From an uncultured Pseudomonadales bacterium (GTDB lineage: Bacteria; Pseudomonadota; Gammaproteobacteria; Pseudomonadales; Cellvibrionaceae), in contig CANLTI010000008.1 of the NCBI GenBank assembly GCA_947494095.1, forward strand, positions 1 through 64,000: a stretch of DNA of 64,000 nucleotides, in the 5' to 3' direction. Shown piece after piece: positions 44,957 to 54,403 of the stretch. Numbering within the stretch: the stretch's first letter is position 1; each line of letters starts with the position of its first letter. The notes beneath the pieces are model-generated. The model did no database searches, was not told where the DNA came from, and was given only the letters and a program-made list of their open reading frames with translations. The translations under genes and the position numbers were made by a program.

Positions 44957-46864
44957 CTAGCGGCGCATTGTAAAGTTAGAGTCAGACAGTGGCGCTAACC
45001 ATAAGTCCATTAGGGTGCCAGACTGGGCTTGCCAGCGCGAAACTGTATTTTGTACTGCGCAAGTATCGGGTTTGGCCACACCCTGATAATAGCGGTGGTA
45101 CTGTGTCGCTAAGCAAGACTCTACTTGCGCTTGGCCTTGGTTGGCTAATATGCCGGCAAGGCCTTGTAAATCATCAAAATTGTGCTCGTCTAAGTCGGCC
45201 ATGCTTTTAATGCCAATTAAGCTACCGGTCGCATCAATAGTGAGGTTGTTGCCTTCGGTAGTGCGATATTGCCCGATTCCATTGTAGTTCTCAAAAGCAA
45301 AACCGAGAGGGTCAATGTGCTGGTGGCACGCTGCGCAAGCGGGGTTGTTACTGTGTGCTGAAGAGCGCTCACGTAAGGGCTTGGTGGGGTCAAGTGGTTC
45401 AATTTCGCCCACATTCGCTGGCGGCAAACCAAACTCTTGGCACAACAAATTACGACGAACAAGTAAGCCGCGCTTAATGGGGTGGTTTTCTTGTGATGAG
45501 GCATTAATCGTCAATACGGCGCCTTTGGTGAGTACGCCTTGGCGCTTATTATCGACAGTGACTTTTTGGAAGTCATTAGTATTGGCGTTGCTAATACCAT
45601 AAAACTGCGCGAGATCGCGATTGAGGTAGGTGAAGTTGGCGGTATAGATATCGGCTGTTTTATAGTTACCACCTAAAAAGAGCTCTTGTAAGAAAAGATC
45701 CAGTTCGGTTTCCATAAAGTTGGCCATCTGTACCGAATAATCTGTAAAAATGGCGGTGTCTTTGGTTTCTGCCGATACATTGCCTACATTGAGCCACTGG
45801 CGCCCAAAATGTGCAAACTGCGCCTGCGCGCGTGGGTCTTTAAGGAGCCGCTCGGCTTGTTGGCGTAAAGCGGCAGTACTTGAGAGGCCGCCATTTTTGG
45901 CTGCGCTATACAGCGTATCATCGGGCATGGAGCCCCAGAGTGTATAAGATAATAAACTGGCGATTTCGTAGTTATCGAGCTTAAATTGGCCAGTATTAGC
46001 CACACCGACTTCGCTGCGATACAAGAAGCTGGGTGAGCTTAAGAAGGCGCGTAAAGTATAAGTAAAGCCCTGTGTTGTTGTGCTGCCAGCATTAAATACG
46101 GCTTTATAGGTGGTTAGCTCCTCATTGCTGAGCGGGCGACGAAAGGCCTTCTCACCAAATGTCGGTACAAAAGTGTCGGCGCAGCGACGAATGTCGTCTT
46201 GACTGGGGTTTTGCTGTTGCTGTCCGCAGCCTAAAAGGGTATTAATATTATTTTGTGTATCGGCAATTTTTTGTGCGACGCTCCAGTAAGCGTCAACGCG
46301 CCCTGCGGTGGCCGATGAGCCTTTAGCGTTGTTATCAAAGCCGGCAATGCGAGTATCAACAGGGATTGATTTAATGAATTCTTCGCCATCGGTACGGCCA
46401 AGCAAGTCATTAATCGTGTTGGCATATTCGCGGTTGGTGAGTAGGCGCAAGCGCTGAGGTAATGCTTGTGTTGGCTCGTTGCAGGCTATGACCGGCGCCA
46501 AACTTAAAACATACTCGGCCACTTTATCGGCGCACTCGCTTACGCAATCGGTGGGCACGCCAATGGTTTGTGGCATGGTATCGTTGATGCGCTTGGCTAG
46601 ACTGTTTTGGTTCCAGTTTTCAAAGATAATGGGTTGAACGGGGTTGGCTGCATCATCACCGTGGCAGGCAGCGCAATTGTGCTCTTTGTACAGCTGCGCG
46701 CCGGTTTTGTTGTTCGCGGGTGCGCTGCTGGCCGTATTGCTTGAGCTAGTGCTTGAAGGGCTGCTCGACAGGCTCCCGTCACTCGAAGGCGGGTTGTCGT
46801 CGCCGCCCGATACACACGCGACCAGCATACTTGCCAGTAATACCGTACTCAGTTTTTTGATCAT
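44957..46864 (-). CDS. DUF1592 family lipoprotein with c-type haem motifs
   Basis: A 635-residue lipoprotein: the lipobox LVAC puts the acylated Cys at 17. A Ser-rich linker follows, then a cytochrome c domain with CAACH (residues 64-68). After this come DUF1587/1592-type regions (LTNREYANTINDLLGR; FGEKAFRRPLSNEELTTYKAVF; YEIASLLSYTLWGSMPDDTL) and DUF1588/1585-type blocks with a second CAACH near residue 510 (ACAACHQHIDPLGFAFENYNGIG). This architecture is common in planctomycetes and myxobacteria. The activity is unknown; an electron-transfer role with the DUF1552 partner is inference. Confidence 0.85.
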   Translation of the reverse strand: MIKKLSTVLLASMLVACVSGGDDNPPSSDGSLSSSPSSTSSSNTASSAPANNKTGAQLYKEHNCAACHGDDAANPVQPIIFENWNQNSLAKRINDTMPQTIGVPTDCVSECADKVAEYVLSLAPVIACNEPTQALPQRLRLLTNREYANTINDLLGRTDGEEFIKSIPVDTRIAGFDNNAKGSSATAGRVDAYWSVAQKIADTQNNINTLLGCGQQQQNPSQDDIRRCADTFVPTFGEKAFRRPLSNEELTTYKAVFNAGSTTTQGFTYTLRAFLSSPSFLYRSEVGVANTGQFKLDNYEIASLLSYTLWGSMPDDTLYSAAKNGGLSSTAALRQQAERLLKDPRAQAQFAHFGRQWLNVGNVSAETKDTAIFTDYSVQMANFMETELDLFLQELFLGGNYKTADIYTANFTYLNRDLAQFYGISNANTNDFQKVTVDNKRQGVLTKGAVLTINASSQENHPIKRGLLVRRNLLCQEFGLPPANVGEIEPLDPTKPLRERSSAHSNNPACAACHQHIDPLGFAFENYNGIGQYRTTEGNNLTIDATGSLIGIKSMADLDEHNFDDLQGLAGILANQGQAQVESCLATQYHRYYQGVAKPDTCAVQNTVSRWQAQSGTLMDLWLAPLSDSNFTMRR

Positions 46865-47707
46865 GTTGCCAAAGCCTCGTTTTAATGGTTTTAATCACGC
46901 TTAAGTGCTGTTGGCCTGAATAAAATAGCGCTAGCGATTAAGCCTGTTAGTGGTATTCAATTTGTATTCAACGGCGAGTGCAAAGGTGTTTTAGTCGCCA
47001 CTTGAGATATGATTTCGGTCATTATCTGAGTGGTTGTCTCGGTTAGGCCTAAGTAGCGCCCTAACGGTGGTACCTGTGCATCGTGTTGTATTAAAAGGGA
47101 ATCTCTGTGTTAAGTGGATGTCTGTGTATGGTGGGGTAAACATGCCAACATGTTAAGGCTAAAACCGTTTTGCCGCGTCAAACAATCCGTATAGCCTTAC
47201 CATAGTTGGTTTTAGCTGTGGCTAAGTCAAATGCGATGAGCGGGTTTTGAGACCTGTTTACATAATAAATACTCAAAGCTATACGAGTGTCCCATTGACT
47301 ATAATTGGGTGCCTGAATATTTGGTTGTTTCGTCAAAGCGTAATAAAAGTGAAACAAAAGTACAACAAGAGTCCAGCAAAATCCGTTATTACACAAAAAT
47401 AGCGCAATCAGGCCCTGCTATGAGGTTATCGGCTTGGATAAATAGCGATCAAAATAAAGCGTTATTGTGTATTGATTGCTTATCGTGATTGCGGCTGTTG
47501 TTGTGGGTATAAAAACGGTTATATACATAGACCAACAACGACGTTTACCCCGCCTCACTAAACGCCTATAATACGGCGCTAATTTTTATGTGGTTGAAAG
47601 CTGTTTTGAGTTTTTAGTATGTTTTATGGCAACTTGATTGTCGTTATTTGCCATAATTCGATGCGCTCAGGCACTTTTTTTTTGCCCAAATTAAGGTGGT
47701 AGCCCCT
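46865..47707. other. 840-bp divergent intergenic region before guaB
   Basis: No gene or family 1/2 repeat was found. One minus-strand frame of 72 codons (47178-47396) has no family features. A TTGCCATAAT stretch (47648-47657) is a possible extended -10 for guaB. No purine operator was recognised. Confidence 0.35.
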
Positions 47708-49183
47708 ATGTTACGGATCGCTCAAGAAGCGTTAACCTTTGATGATGTGTTGTTGGTGCCAGGCCACTCCGAAGTCACTGCTAAAGACGTCAGTATTAAA
47801 ACTCAATTAACCCGCGGTATTACCTTAAATATGCCTTTGGTCTCTGCGGCGATGGATACCGTGACTGAGTCACGCTTGGCAATTGCCATAGCGCAAGAAG
47901 GCGGTATTGGTATTATCCATAAAAGCATGACGATCGAAGATCAGGCGCGACATGTACATTTGGTTAAAAAGTTTGAAGCTGGTGTCGTAAAAGACCCTAT
48001 TACTATCGACTCTTCAGCCAGTATTAGTGCTTTAATACACCTCACTAAGGCGAATAATATTTCGGGTGTGCCAGTATTAGACGGCGGCGATTTGGTGGGT
48101 ATTGTGACTGCGCGCGATGTGCGTTTCGAGCCTAACTTAGAGGCCACTGTTGGCAGTATTATGACGCCAAAGGCAAAGCTTGTGACCGTCAAAGAGGGTA
48201 CCAGCCCAGCCGATGTGCGCGCACTATTGCATAAGCACCGCATCGAAAAAGTGTTGGTGGTGGATGAAGCCGGTATGTTGACCGGATTAATTACCGTAAA
48301 AGATATTAACAAAGCCGAAGCCTACCCTAATGCTTGTAAAGATGCTGCCGGTAGTTTACGTGTTGGCGCCAGCGTTGGCACCAGCCCCGATACCGATGAT
48401 CGCGTTAAGGCGTTGATTGAAGCGGGCGTGGATGTGTTGGTGGTTGATACGGCGCACGGGCACTCTAAAAATGTTTTAGAGCGTGTGGCTAAAATCAAAA
48501 AAGATTACCCCGATGTACAAGTTATTGGTGGCAATATTGCTACCGCTGCCGCGGCTTTAGCGTTAGTGGCAGCAGGTGCCGATGCGGTAAAAGTAGGAAT
48601 AGGTCCAGGCTCTATTTGCACAACGCGTATTGTGACGGGTGTGGGTGTACCGCAAATTAGTGCGATTGCCAATGTTGCCGAAGCGCTTAAAGATACCGAT
48701 GTTCCAGTGATTGCCGATGGCGGTATTCGCTTTTCGGGTGATTTGGCTAAGGCGGTTGTTGCAGGTGCCAGTGTTGTGATGATGGGCTCTATGTTTGCCG
48801 GTACCGAAGAGGCGCCGGGTGAAATTGAGTTGTTCCAAGGTCGCAGTTATAAGTCTTATCGTGGTATGGGGTCGTTGGGCGCCATGTCTCAAACTCAAGG
48901 CTCATCCGATCGCTACTTTCAAGACTCTAGCAAAGGTATGGAAAAACTCGTGCCCGAGGGTATTGAAGGGCGCGTAGCTTATAAAGGACCGCTAGCGGCC
49001 ATTACCCATCAATTAATGGGTGGCTTGCGTGCAGCCATGGGCTACACCGGAAGTGTTGATATGCAAACTATGCGTACTAAGCCGGAGTTTGTGCGTATTA
49101 CCTCTGCAGGTATTGGTGAAAGTCATGTTCATGACGTGAGTATTACCAAAGAAGCTCCTAACTATCCTATTAGCGGCCGCTAA
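47708..49183 (+). CDS. guaB: IMP dehydrogenase
   Basis: Oxidises IMP to XMP, the first committed step to GMP. 491 residues from ATG 47708 ([21 protein letters not shown]), with AAGGTGG upstream. Two CBS domains (about residues 95-205) interrupt the barrel. The catalytic loop GPGSICTTR has Cys304; the flap has [10 protein letters not shown] and the end [14 protein letters not shown] terminator follows, so guaA is partly uncoupled. Confidence 0.98.
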   Translation: MLRIAQEALTFDDVLLVPGHSEVTAKDVSIKTQLTRGITLNMPLVSAAMDTVTESRLAIAIAQEGGIGIIHKSMTIEDQARHVHLVKKFEAGVVKDPITIDSSASISALIHLTKANNISGVPVLDGGDLVGIVTARDVRFEPNLEATVGSIMTPKAKLVTVKEGTSPADVRALLHKHRIEKVLVVDEAGMLTGLITVKDINKAEAYPNACKDAAGSLRVGASVGTSPDTDDRVKALIEAGVDVLVVDTAHGHSKNVLERVAKIKKDYPDVQVIGGNIATAAAALALVAAGADAVKVGIGPGSICTTRIVTGVGVPQISAIANVAEALKDTDVPVIADGGIRFSGDLAKAVVAGASVVMMGSMFAGTEEAPGEIELFQGRSYKSYRGMGSLGAMSQTQGSSDRYFQDSSKGMEKLVPEGIEGRVAYKGPLAAITHQLMGGLRAAMGYTGSVDMQTMRTKPEFVRITSAGIGESHVHDVSITKEAPNYPISGR

Positions 49184-49198
49184 CGGCGCGCCGCTTTT

Positions 49199-49225
49199 AA
49201 AAACCCGCCTTGAGCGGGTTTTTTG
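49199..49225 (+). terminator. Rho-independent terminator after guaB
   Basis: AACCCGC (49202-49208) / GCGGGTT (49214-49220), loop CTTGA, followed by a T-rich tract. Confidence 0.9.
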
Positions 49226-49248
49226 TTTTTAGTTATGTATTTTTATTA

Positions 49249-49368
49249 GTCACTATTCAGCTCAGCGGATAAACCTCACCTGATAGGGTGCTGACGGATT
49301 ATCTTCTGGATATATAAGCGCCGGGAGCGCTTATATAACGCCCAATTCTGGTACCTCTGAATAGTTAC
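49249..49368 (-). mobile_element. Family 1 MITE-like element, copy 4 (120 bp, minimal form)
   Basis: Ends GTCACTATTCAG and CTGAATAGTTAC, flanked by the exact octamer TTTTATTA (49241-49248 and 49369-49376). It is the shortest copy. Its core is an 11-pair perfect stem TATATAAGCGC (49311-49321) / GCGCTTATATA (49327-49337) with loop CGGGA. It lies between the guaB terminator and guaA. Confidence 0.93.
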
Positions 49369-49413
49369 TTTTATTAAAAACTGTAATTTCACTTTTATTT
49401 GTCAGGCTCATTT

Positions 49414-51006
49414 ATGGTTACCGACGCTCAGCACAACAATATTCATTCTCACCGTATTTTAGTTTTAGATTTTGGTTCGCAGTACACGCAGTTAATTGCT
49501 CGCCGTATTCGCGAAATTGGCGTGTATTGTGAAATCCGCGCATTTGATATGAGCGAAGACGAAATAAAAGCCTTTGCGCCTAAAGGTATTATTTTAGCGG
49601 GTGGTCCAGAGTCTGTCACCGAAGCGGGCTCGCCGCGCGCACCAGAAATTGTCTTTAGTTATGGCGTGCCGGTATTAGGTATTTGTTATGGCATGCAAAC
49701 TATGGCTGCTCAAATGGGGGGTGCGGTGCAAGGCTCTAATGAGCGTGAGTTTGGTTATGCACAAATTCGGTTAGCCGGTGAAAATGACTTTATCAAACAA
49801 ACAAAAGACCATGTAGACTCTGACGGCAATGCGTTGTTAGATGTGTGGATGAGCCACGGTGATAAAGTGACTGCGATGCCTGCAGGTTTTGAGGTTATGG
49901 CCGGTACACCGTCGTGCCCAATAGCGGGTATGGTCCATAAAGAAAAGCAATTTTATGGGGTTCAATTCCATCCAGAAGTTACGCACACCAAACAAGGCGG
50001 CGCATTACTTGAGCACTTTATGCTGGGTATTTGCCGCTGTGATGCACTGTGGACACCGGCTAATATTGTTGAAGATGCGATTGAGCGTGTGCGTGAGCAA
50101 GTGGGTACAGATCATGTGCTGTTGGGGCTTTCTGGCGGTGTAGATTCCTCTGTGGTGGCGGCTTTATTGCATAAAGCGATTGGCGCGCAATTGACCTGTG
50201 TTTTTGTGGATAATGGCTTGTTGCGCAAAAACGAAGGTGATCAAGTGATGGAGATGTTTGCCAAAAATATGGGTGTGAAGGTTATTCGTGCAAATGCCGA
50301 AGAGCTATTTTTATCACGCTTACAAGGTGTTAGCGATCCCGAGCAAAAACGTAAAGTGATTGGTAATACTTTTATTGATATTTTTGATGAAGAATCCTCA
50401 AAAATAGACAATGTTCAATGGTTGGCACAAGGCACTATCTACCCCGATGTTATTGAGTCGGCAGCGGCTAAAACAGGTAAAGCGCATGTCATCAAATCAC
50501 ACCACAATGTAGGTGGGTTACCCGAAGATATGAAGCTGGGCTTGGTTGAGCCATTGCGTGAATTATTTAAAGATGAGGTTCGCAAAATAGGTTTAGAGTT
50601 GGGCTTGCCTTACGATATGGTTTATCGTCATCCGTTCCCGGGGCCTGGTCTTGGTGTGCGTATACTCGGTGAAGTTAAAAAAGAATATGCCGATATCTTG
50701 CGCGAAGCCGATGCAATATTTTTGGAAGAGCTCCATAAAGCTGATTGGTATCATAAAACCAGTCAGGCCTTTGTAGTATTTTTGCCAGTAAAATCGGTAG
50801 GTGTGGTGGGCGATGGCCGACGTTACGAGTGGGTAGTATCGCTGCGCGCAGTAGAAACGATCGACTTTATGACAGCCCGCTGGGCGCATTTACCGTATGA
50901 GCTTTTAGAGACTGTATCTAATCGTATTATTAATGAAATTAGCGGTATTTCGCGTGTGGCTTATGATGTATCGAGTAAGCCGCCAGCCACAATCGAGTGG
51001 GAGTGA
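49414..51006 (+). CDS. guaA: GMP synthase (glutamine-hydrolysing)
   Basis: Aminates XMP to GMP. 530 residues from ATG 49414, with CAGG seven bases upstream. The class I glutaminase domain has GICYGMQ (Cys91) and FHPEVTHT; the ATP pyrophosphatase domain has [16 protein letters not shown]; the dimerisation end is [12 protein letters not shown] ... [12 protein letters not shown] at 49399 would add five residues. The gap to guaB is widened by a terminator and a family 1 element. Confidence 0.98.
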   Translation: MVTDAQHNNIHSHRILVLDFGSQYTQLIARRIREIGVYCEIRAFDMSEDEIKAFAPKGIILAGGPESVTEAGSPRAPEIVFSYGVPVLGICYGMQTMAAQMGGAVQGSNEREFGYAQIRLAGENDFIKQTKDHVDSDGNALLDVWMSHGDKVTAMPAGFEVMAGTPSCPIAGMVHKEKQFYGVQFHPEVTHTKQGGALLEHFMLGICRCDALWTPANIVEDAIERVREQVGTDHVLLGLSGGVDSSVVAALLHKAIGAQLTCVFVDNGLLRKNEGDQVMEMFAKNMGVKVIRANAEELFLSRLQGVSDPEQKRKVIGNTFIDIFDEESSKIDNVQWLAQGTIYPDVIESAAAKTGKAHVIKSHHNVGGLPEDMKLGLVEPLRELFKDEVRKIGLELGLPYDMVYRHPFPGPGLGVRILGEVKKEYADILREADAIFLEELHKADWYHKTSQAFVVFLPVKSVGVVGDGRRYEWVVSLRAVETIDFMTARWAHLPYELLETVSNRIINEISGISRVAYDVSSKPPATIEWE

Positions 51007-51021
51007 TTTTTAGTGCAATCA

Positions 51022-51104
51022 TTGATTACAGCGGCTTAATTATGTTGCTGTAATCAAAATGATCAGCCAACCCCAACGTATTTTTGTTGGGGTTGGCTGA
51101 TCAT
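51022..51104. terminator. Two consecutive hairpins after guaA, one a 19-pair perfect stem
   Basis: First, TTGATTACAGC (51022-51032) pairs with GCTGTAATCAA (51047-51057). Then a perfect 19-pair stem has arms 51059-51077 and 51086-51104 (beginning ATGATCAGCC) around loop GTATTTTT. No T-run follows the second, so it is longer and different from ordinary terminators in this window. Confidence 0.7.
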
Positions 51105-51711
51105 GGTTCGTAATAATAAACGCGTAAAATATCGACAATAGCGCCTGTGCAGTGCTCAAGTCAAGTTGGCCCATCGAGCGCATAATACTTATTAGTCGTC
51201 GCTTTTGTATACTACTTTTAGTGCCTATCAGTGCTGCCTATCAAACCTGCCCGTTACTCCTAACCTTTTACTCCTAACCCTTGCTGCTGTTTTTTAATGG
51301 CGATTTATTGTTGCGTTATCCGGGTTGCGAAGTATGTTCTACTCTAATAATCCCGCCTCCTATCTCCCATTCCAGCGCCATGCAAAAAGTAGCTTGTTAG
51401 CATTTTGTTAAATTTCATTTAGAAATTAAGCCACTAGTGACAATTTTTTGGCTATCGAGAGTCATTGAGCTTGGATTATCTATGAATAAGTCGTTGGTTA
51501 TTTAGGTGTCGGGTTGGGGTAAATAGCGACACAAAATCATGACGACTTACTATCTTTTATTATATGCGTGCATTGCAATTGAAGTGAGCTAAGCTAAGTA
51601 TTAGTTATATGTACTGTTAGCTCTATAAGACAGTAAGCTAACGTATTGATAGGCTAGCGATAGCAGGTTTTAGTTGGCTAGAGCAGTTGATCAGAATTTT
51701 TAATTTATTAA
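51105..51711. other. 600-bp non-coding region
   Basis: No open reading frame, RNA gene or repeat was recognised. Composition becomes more AT-rich toward the family 1 copy at 51720, at the edge of the pseudaminic-acid-type island. Confidence 0.4.
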
Positions 51712-51719
51712 TAAATTTA

Positions 51720-51926
51720 GTAACTATTCAGTCAAGCTAACAAATCCCTCTTGGCAGGGTGCTGATGGGTTGTTTTTTGGACATTTAAGCGCCGGGAGCG
51801 CTTATATAGCGACTGCCCCAGCACGGATGCGTGGGGATAGACTTTGCAGGAGCACAAAGTTGTAGATGGCTGAGCGGTCAGAAAATGATTCATTAGCGGC
51901 CAATTTCAGCACCTCTGAATAGCTAC
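51720..51926 (-). mobile_element. Family 1 MITE-like element, copy 5 (207 bp)
   Basis: Ends GTAACTATTCAG and CTGAATAGCTAC, flanked by the exact octamer TAAATTTA (51712-51719 and 51927-51934). The interior has a hairpin with arms ACTTTG (51841-51846) and CAAAGT (51855-51860) around CAGGAGCA, and CCCCA (51816-51820) / TGGGG (51832-51836). It sits at the boundary of the AT-rich island. Confidence 0.93.
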
Positions 51927-52128
51927 TAAATTTACAGTATAAGACTGGTACTCAATCAGTGGAAGTGTAAGGTAAAATTTTATCATGGATTGAAGGTTGA
52001 AATGACAGCAATTCAGCAGTAGATGGTGAAGCGGAGAGGAGCAAATAGACTCAAAGAAGCAAAGCGTTTGTGTAGAGGTTTTAGATTTACGGCTGGAATG
52101 CTGAAGGGGCTGTCGGCAGGAGCAAAAA

Positions 52129-52581
52129 ATGATAAAAACACGCAAAGCAGAATTGAAGGACAGTAAAGTAATTTTTGAATGGCGAAATGACGAATTAACT
52201 CGCAAAATGTCCCACACTAAAAATATTGTTGAATGGGAGGAGCATCGTGCGTGGTTTACATCCTCGCTTAAAAATAAAAATAGACTTCTCTTACTTTGCG
52301 AAAATAACTTAAAAAAAATAGCAGTGATACGCTTCGATATTAATTCTACAAGAGCTTTGGTGTCGATAAACCTTTCACCTGAGATGAGAGGTAGGGGAGT
52401 CTCTAAGCAATGCTTGAGTGAGTCAATTAAAAAATTTAAGAATGATTTTCCGCAAGTAGTTGCGTTGGATGCAGTAATAAATCCAGAAAATACTGCCAGT
52501 CAAAAAGTATTTAAGAGTCTCGGGTTTGTGAATGTCCGCGATCATGCTAGTAAGCTATATTTTGAATGCTTGATATTTTGA
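52129..52581 (+). CDS. GNAT acetyltransferase, PseH-like
   Basis: A soluble N-acetyltransferase of 150 residues. It opens with the IFEWRNDELTRKMSHTKNI segment common to PseH and related nucleotide-sugar acetyltransferases, and has the CoA-binding loop SPEMRGRGVSKQCL (usually R/Q-x-x-G-x-G/A) and the NPENTASQKVFKSLGF helix. AGGAG lies before the ATG. It is AT-rich like its neighbours and directly precedes the NeuB-type synthase gene set, so acetylation of an amino sugar precursor is likely. The substrate is inference. Confidence 0.8.
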   Translation: MIKTRKAELKDSKVIFEWRNDELTRKMSHTKNIVEWEEHRAWFTSSLKNKNRLLLLCENNLKKIAVIRFDINSTRALVSINLSPEMRGRGVSKQCLSESIKKFKNDFPQVVALDAVINPENTASQKVFKSLGFVNVRDHASKLYFECLIF

Positions 52582-52614
52582 GTGGCTTTATTTCAATGAA
52601 GATTTTAAATTGGA

Positions 52615-53061
52615 GTGTTAGAGGAAATGCGCCATAAAAATCCCGACATATCTTTTGAGAAAGTCATAGGGACTGATGAGCAGATTGATATTCTTTATGA
52701 TCACTTAAAAAATCGCAACTGTGGTATCAGTCATAAATTGCTCCCCTCATATCAAGATCACATTGTTTTTGTGAAGAATAATCCTTATCGCTATTGGGCA
52801 ATGGTGTCAGAGAATAATTTGCCTGTTGGTACAGTCTACCTACAAACAAATAACTCTATAGGGCTTAACTTGTTGCAGCCTACAAGACATCTTGTATCTG
52901 AAACTTTACGCCATATTCGAGAAAATTTTAAACCAGCAACAGAAATTAAATCAAAAATACCTTATTATTTCTATGTGAACGTAGCTTGTGCAAACGAAAA
53001 GCTCAGTAAAATCCTCCTTGAGTTAGATGCGATACCACTTCAAACGTCTTACAAAGTATAA
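52615..53061 (+). CDS. GNAT-like protein in the pseudaminic-type island
   Basis: A 148-residue protein from GTG 52615; ATG 52627 is an alternative start. I do not recognise a specific family. Its length, position and motifs such as WAMVSENNLPVGTVYLQTNN and FYVNVACANEKLSKILLELDAIPLQTSYKV (the last resembling the terminal N-x-x-S-x-x-x-L-x-x-L of GNAT proteins) suggest a diverged acetyltransferase. It lies between another GNAT gene and pseI with 33 and 15 bases of spacing, so it belongs to the same operon. Confidence 0.65.
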   Translation: MLEEMRHKNPDISFEKVIGTDEQIDILYDHLKNRNCGISHKLLPSYQDHIVFVKNNPYRYWAMVSENNLPVGTVYLQTNNSIGLNLLQPTRHLVSETLRHIRENFKPATEIKSKIPYYFYVNVACANEKLSKILLELDAIPLQTSYKV

Positions 53062-53076
53062 GTGGAGGCAATATAG

Positions 53077-54123
53077 ATGTTTACAGTTGTCAATAAATCT
53101 ATCGGAAAAGGCTATAAACCGTTCATTGTTGCTGAACTTTCGGCAAACCATGGAGGCAGTATCCTGCGCGCTAAAGAAACAATTTTAGCTGCGAAGAATT
53201 CAGGGGCTGATGCAGTAAAAATACAGACATACACCCCAGATACGATGACCTTAGATTCTAATAAGAACGACTTCTTGATTGACGATGGGCTGTGGAAGGG
53301 ATACAGCCTCTATCAGCTTTACCAAGAAGCATATACGCCCTTTGAATGGCACAAAGAGCTGTTTGATTTTGCAAAGTCACAAGGTATTTTGTTGTTCTCA
53401 ACCCCATTTGATGAAACAGCTGTAGATCTCTTGGACAGTTTAGATGTGCCCGCTTTCAAAATAGCATCATTTGAGATAACGGACTTGCCGCTAATCGAGT
53501 ATGCAGCATCTAAAGGAAAGCCCTTATTTATGTCGACAGGTATGTCGGATCAAGGAGAGATTGGTGAAGCGCTTGAGTGCTGTTACAAAAATGGAAATAG
53601 AGATATTTTATTGTTTCATTGTATTAGTAACTATCCAGCGGATCTTAGAGCTTCTCACATTGGAGATATGTCTTATATCGCAGAGCATTTCAAAGTTGAG
53701 GTGGGTTTGTCAGATCATACCACTTCAAATACAGCTTCAATTTTAGCGGTTGCAAAAGGAGCATCTGCAATTGAAAAACATTTCAAATTAGATGGAAAGG
53801 ATTGCGGGCCAGATGCCAGTTTTTCAATACTCCCCGATCAATTGAAAAGTCTTTGTGATGATTGCGAAAGTGCATTTGAAGCTGTCAAATCTAATGAGTT
53901 GAGGCGTGAGCCCAGTGAGCTTATCAATAAGAAATTTAGGCGGTCATTATATTTCGTTAATGCTTTGACTAAAGGTAAAATAATAACAAAAGACGACATA
54001 AGGCGTGTGCGTCCTGGATTTGGGCTTGAACCTAAATATTTTGATTGGGTCGTGGGGCAAAAAGTAAATATAGATGTCGATTTTGGTGATGCTGTAACTT
54101 TGGATGTACTCACAAAAGAATGA
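53077..54123 (+). CDS. pseI: Pseudaminic acid synthase PseI (NeuB family)
   Basis: Condenses phosphoenolpyruvate with a 2,4-diacetamido-trideoxyhexose to give a nonulosonic acid. 348 residues. The NeuB barrel has FIVAELSANHGGSILRAKETI, DAVKIQTYTPDTMTLD, STPFDETAVDLLDSLDVPAFKIASFE and GLSDHTTSNTASILAVAKGASAIEKHF. The C-terminal SAF/antifreeze-like domain (about residues 285-345) has RRSLYFVNALTKGKIITKDDIRRVRPG. The DDGLWKGYSLYQLYQEA segment favours PseI over sialic acid synthase. GGAGG lies before the ATG. The other pse genes are not in this window. Confidence 0.92.
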   Translation: MFTVVNKSIGKGYKPFIVAELSANHGGSILRAKETILAAKNSGADAVKIQTYTPDTMTLDSNKNDFLIDDGLWKGYSLYQLYQEAYTPFEWHKELFDFAKSQGILLFSTPFDETAVDLLDSLDVPAFKIASFEITDLPLIEYAASKGKPLFMSTGMSDQGEIGEALECCYKNGNRDILLFHCISNYPADLRASHIGDMSYIAEHFKVEVGLSDHTTSNTASILAVAKGASAIEKHFKLDGKDCGPDASFSILPDQLKSLCDDCESAFEAVKSNELRREPSELINKKFRRSLYFVNALTKGKIITKDDIRRVRPGFGLEPKYFDWVVGQKVNIDVDFGDAVTLDVLTKE

Positions 54124-54293
54124 GTAAGTGATATGATAGCCAAAATAAACCTCGTGATACATTTTGTTAGTTGCTAAAGAGCGATTCAATAAAGTTAACT
54201 CAACCACACACTTTCAGCTGGTGAAGAGGAGCGATTAAAGAAGCTAGAGGAGTGATTAGTATTAAGCTCAGAAAACAGAATAGCTGTAAAAAA

Positions 54294-54314
54294 ACTCTAA
54301 ACTCTAAACTCTAA
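54294..54314. repeat. 7-bp tandem repeat (ACTCTAA x3)
   Basis: Three exact units ACTCTAA in the 280-bp gap between pseI and the methyltransferase gene. No function seen; the rest of the gap has no gene. Confidence 0.9.
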
Positions 54315-54403
54315 ACCCGAGGTCAGGCCGGCGGGTTGACCATAGCCGTTTGGCTTTACGACTTAAGCACTAAAGGGCTCGTTGACTAAAGGTTGGAAAA
54401 TAA

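Noticed and set aside
47178-47396. Minus-strand frame of 72 codons before guaB
   Set aside because: No ribosome-binding site, no family features, and composition like non-coding flank.
54294-54314. Recombination or attachment site at the ACTCTAA repeats
   Set aside because: No integrase, tRNA or matching distant copy was seen; a simple short tandem repeat is enough.
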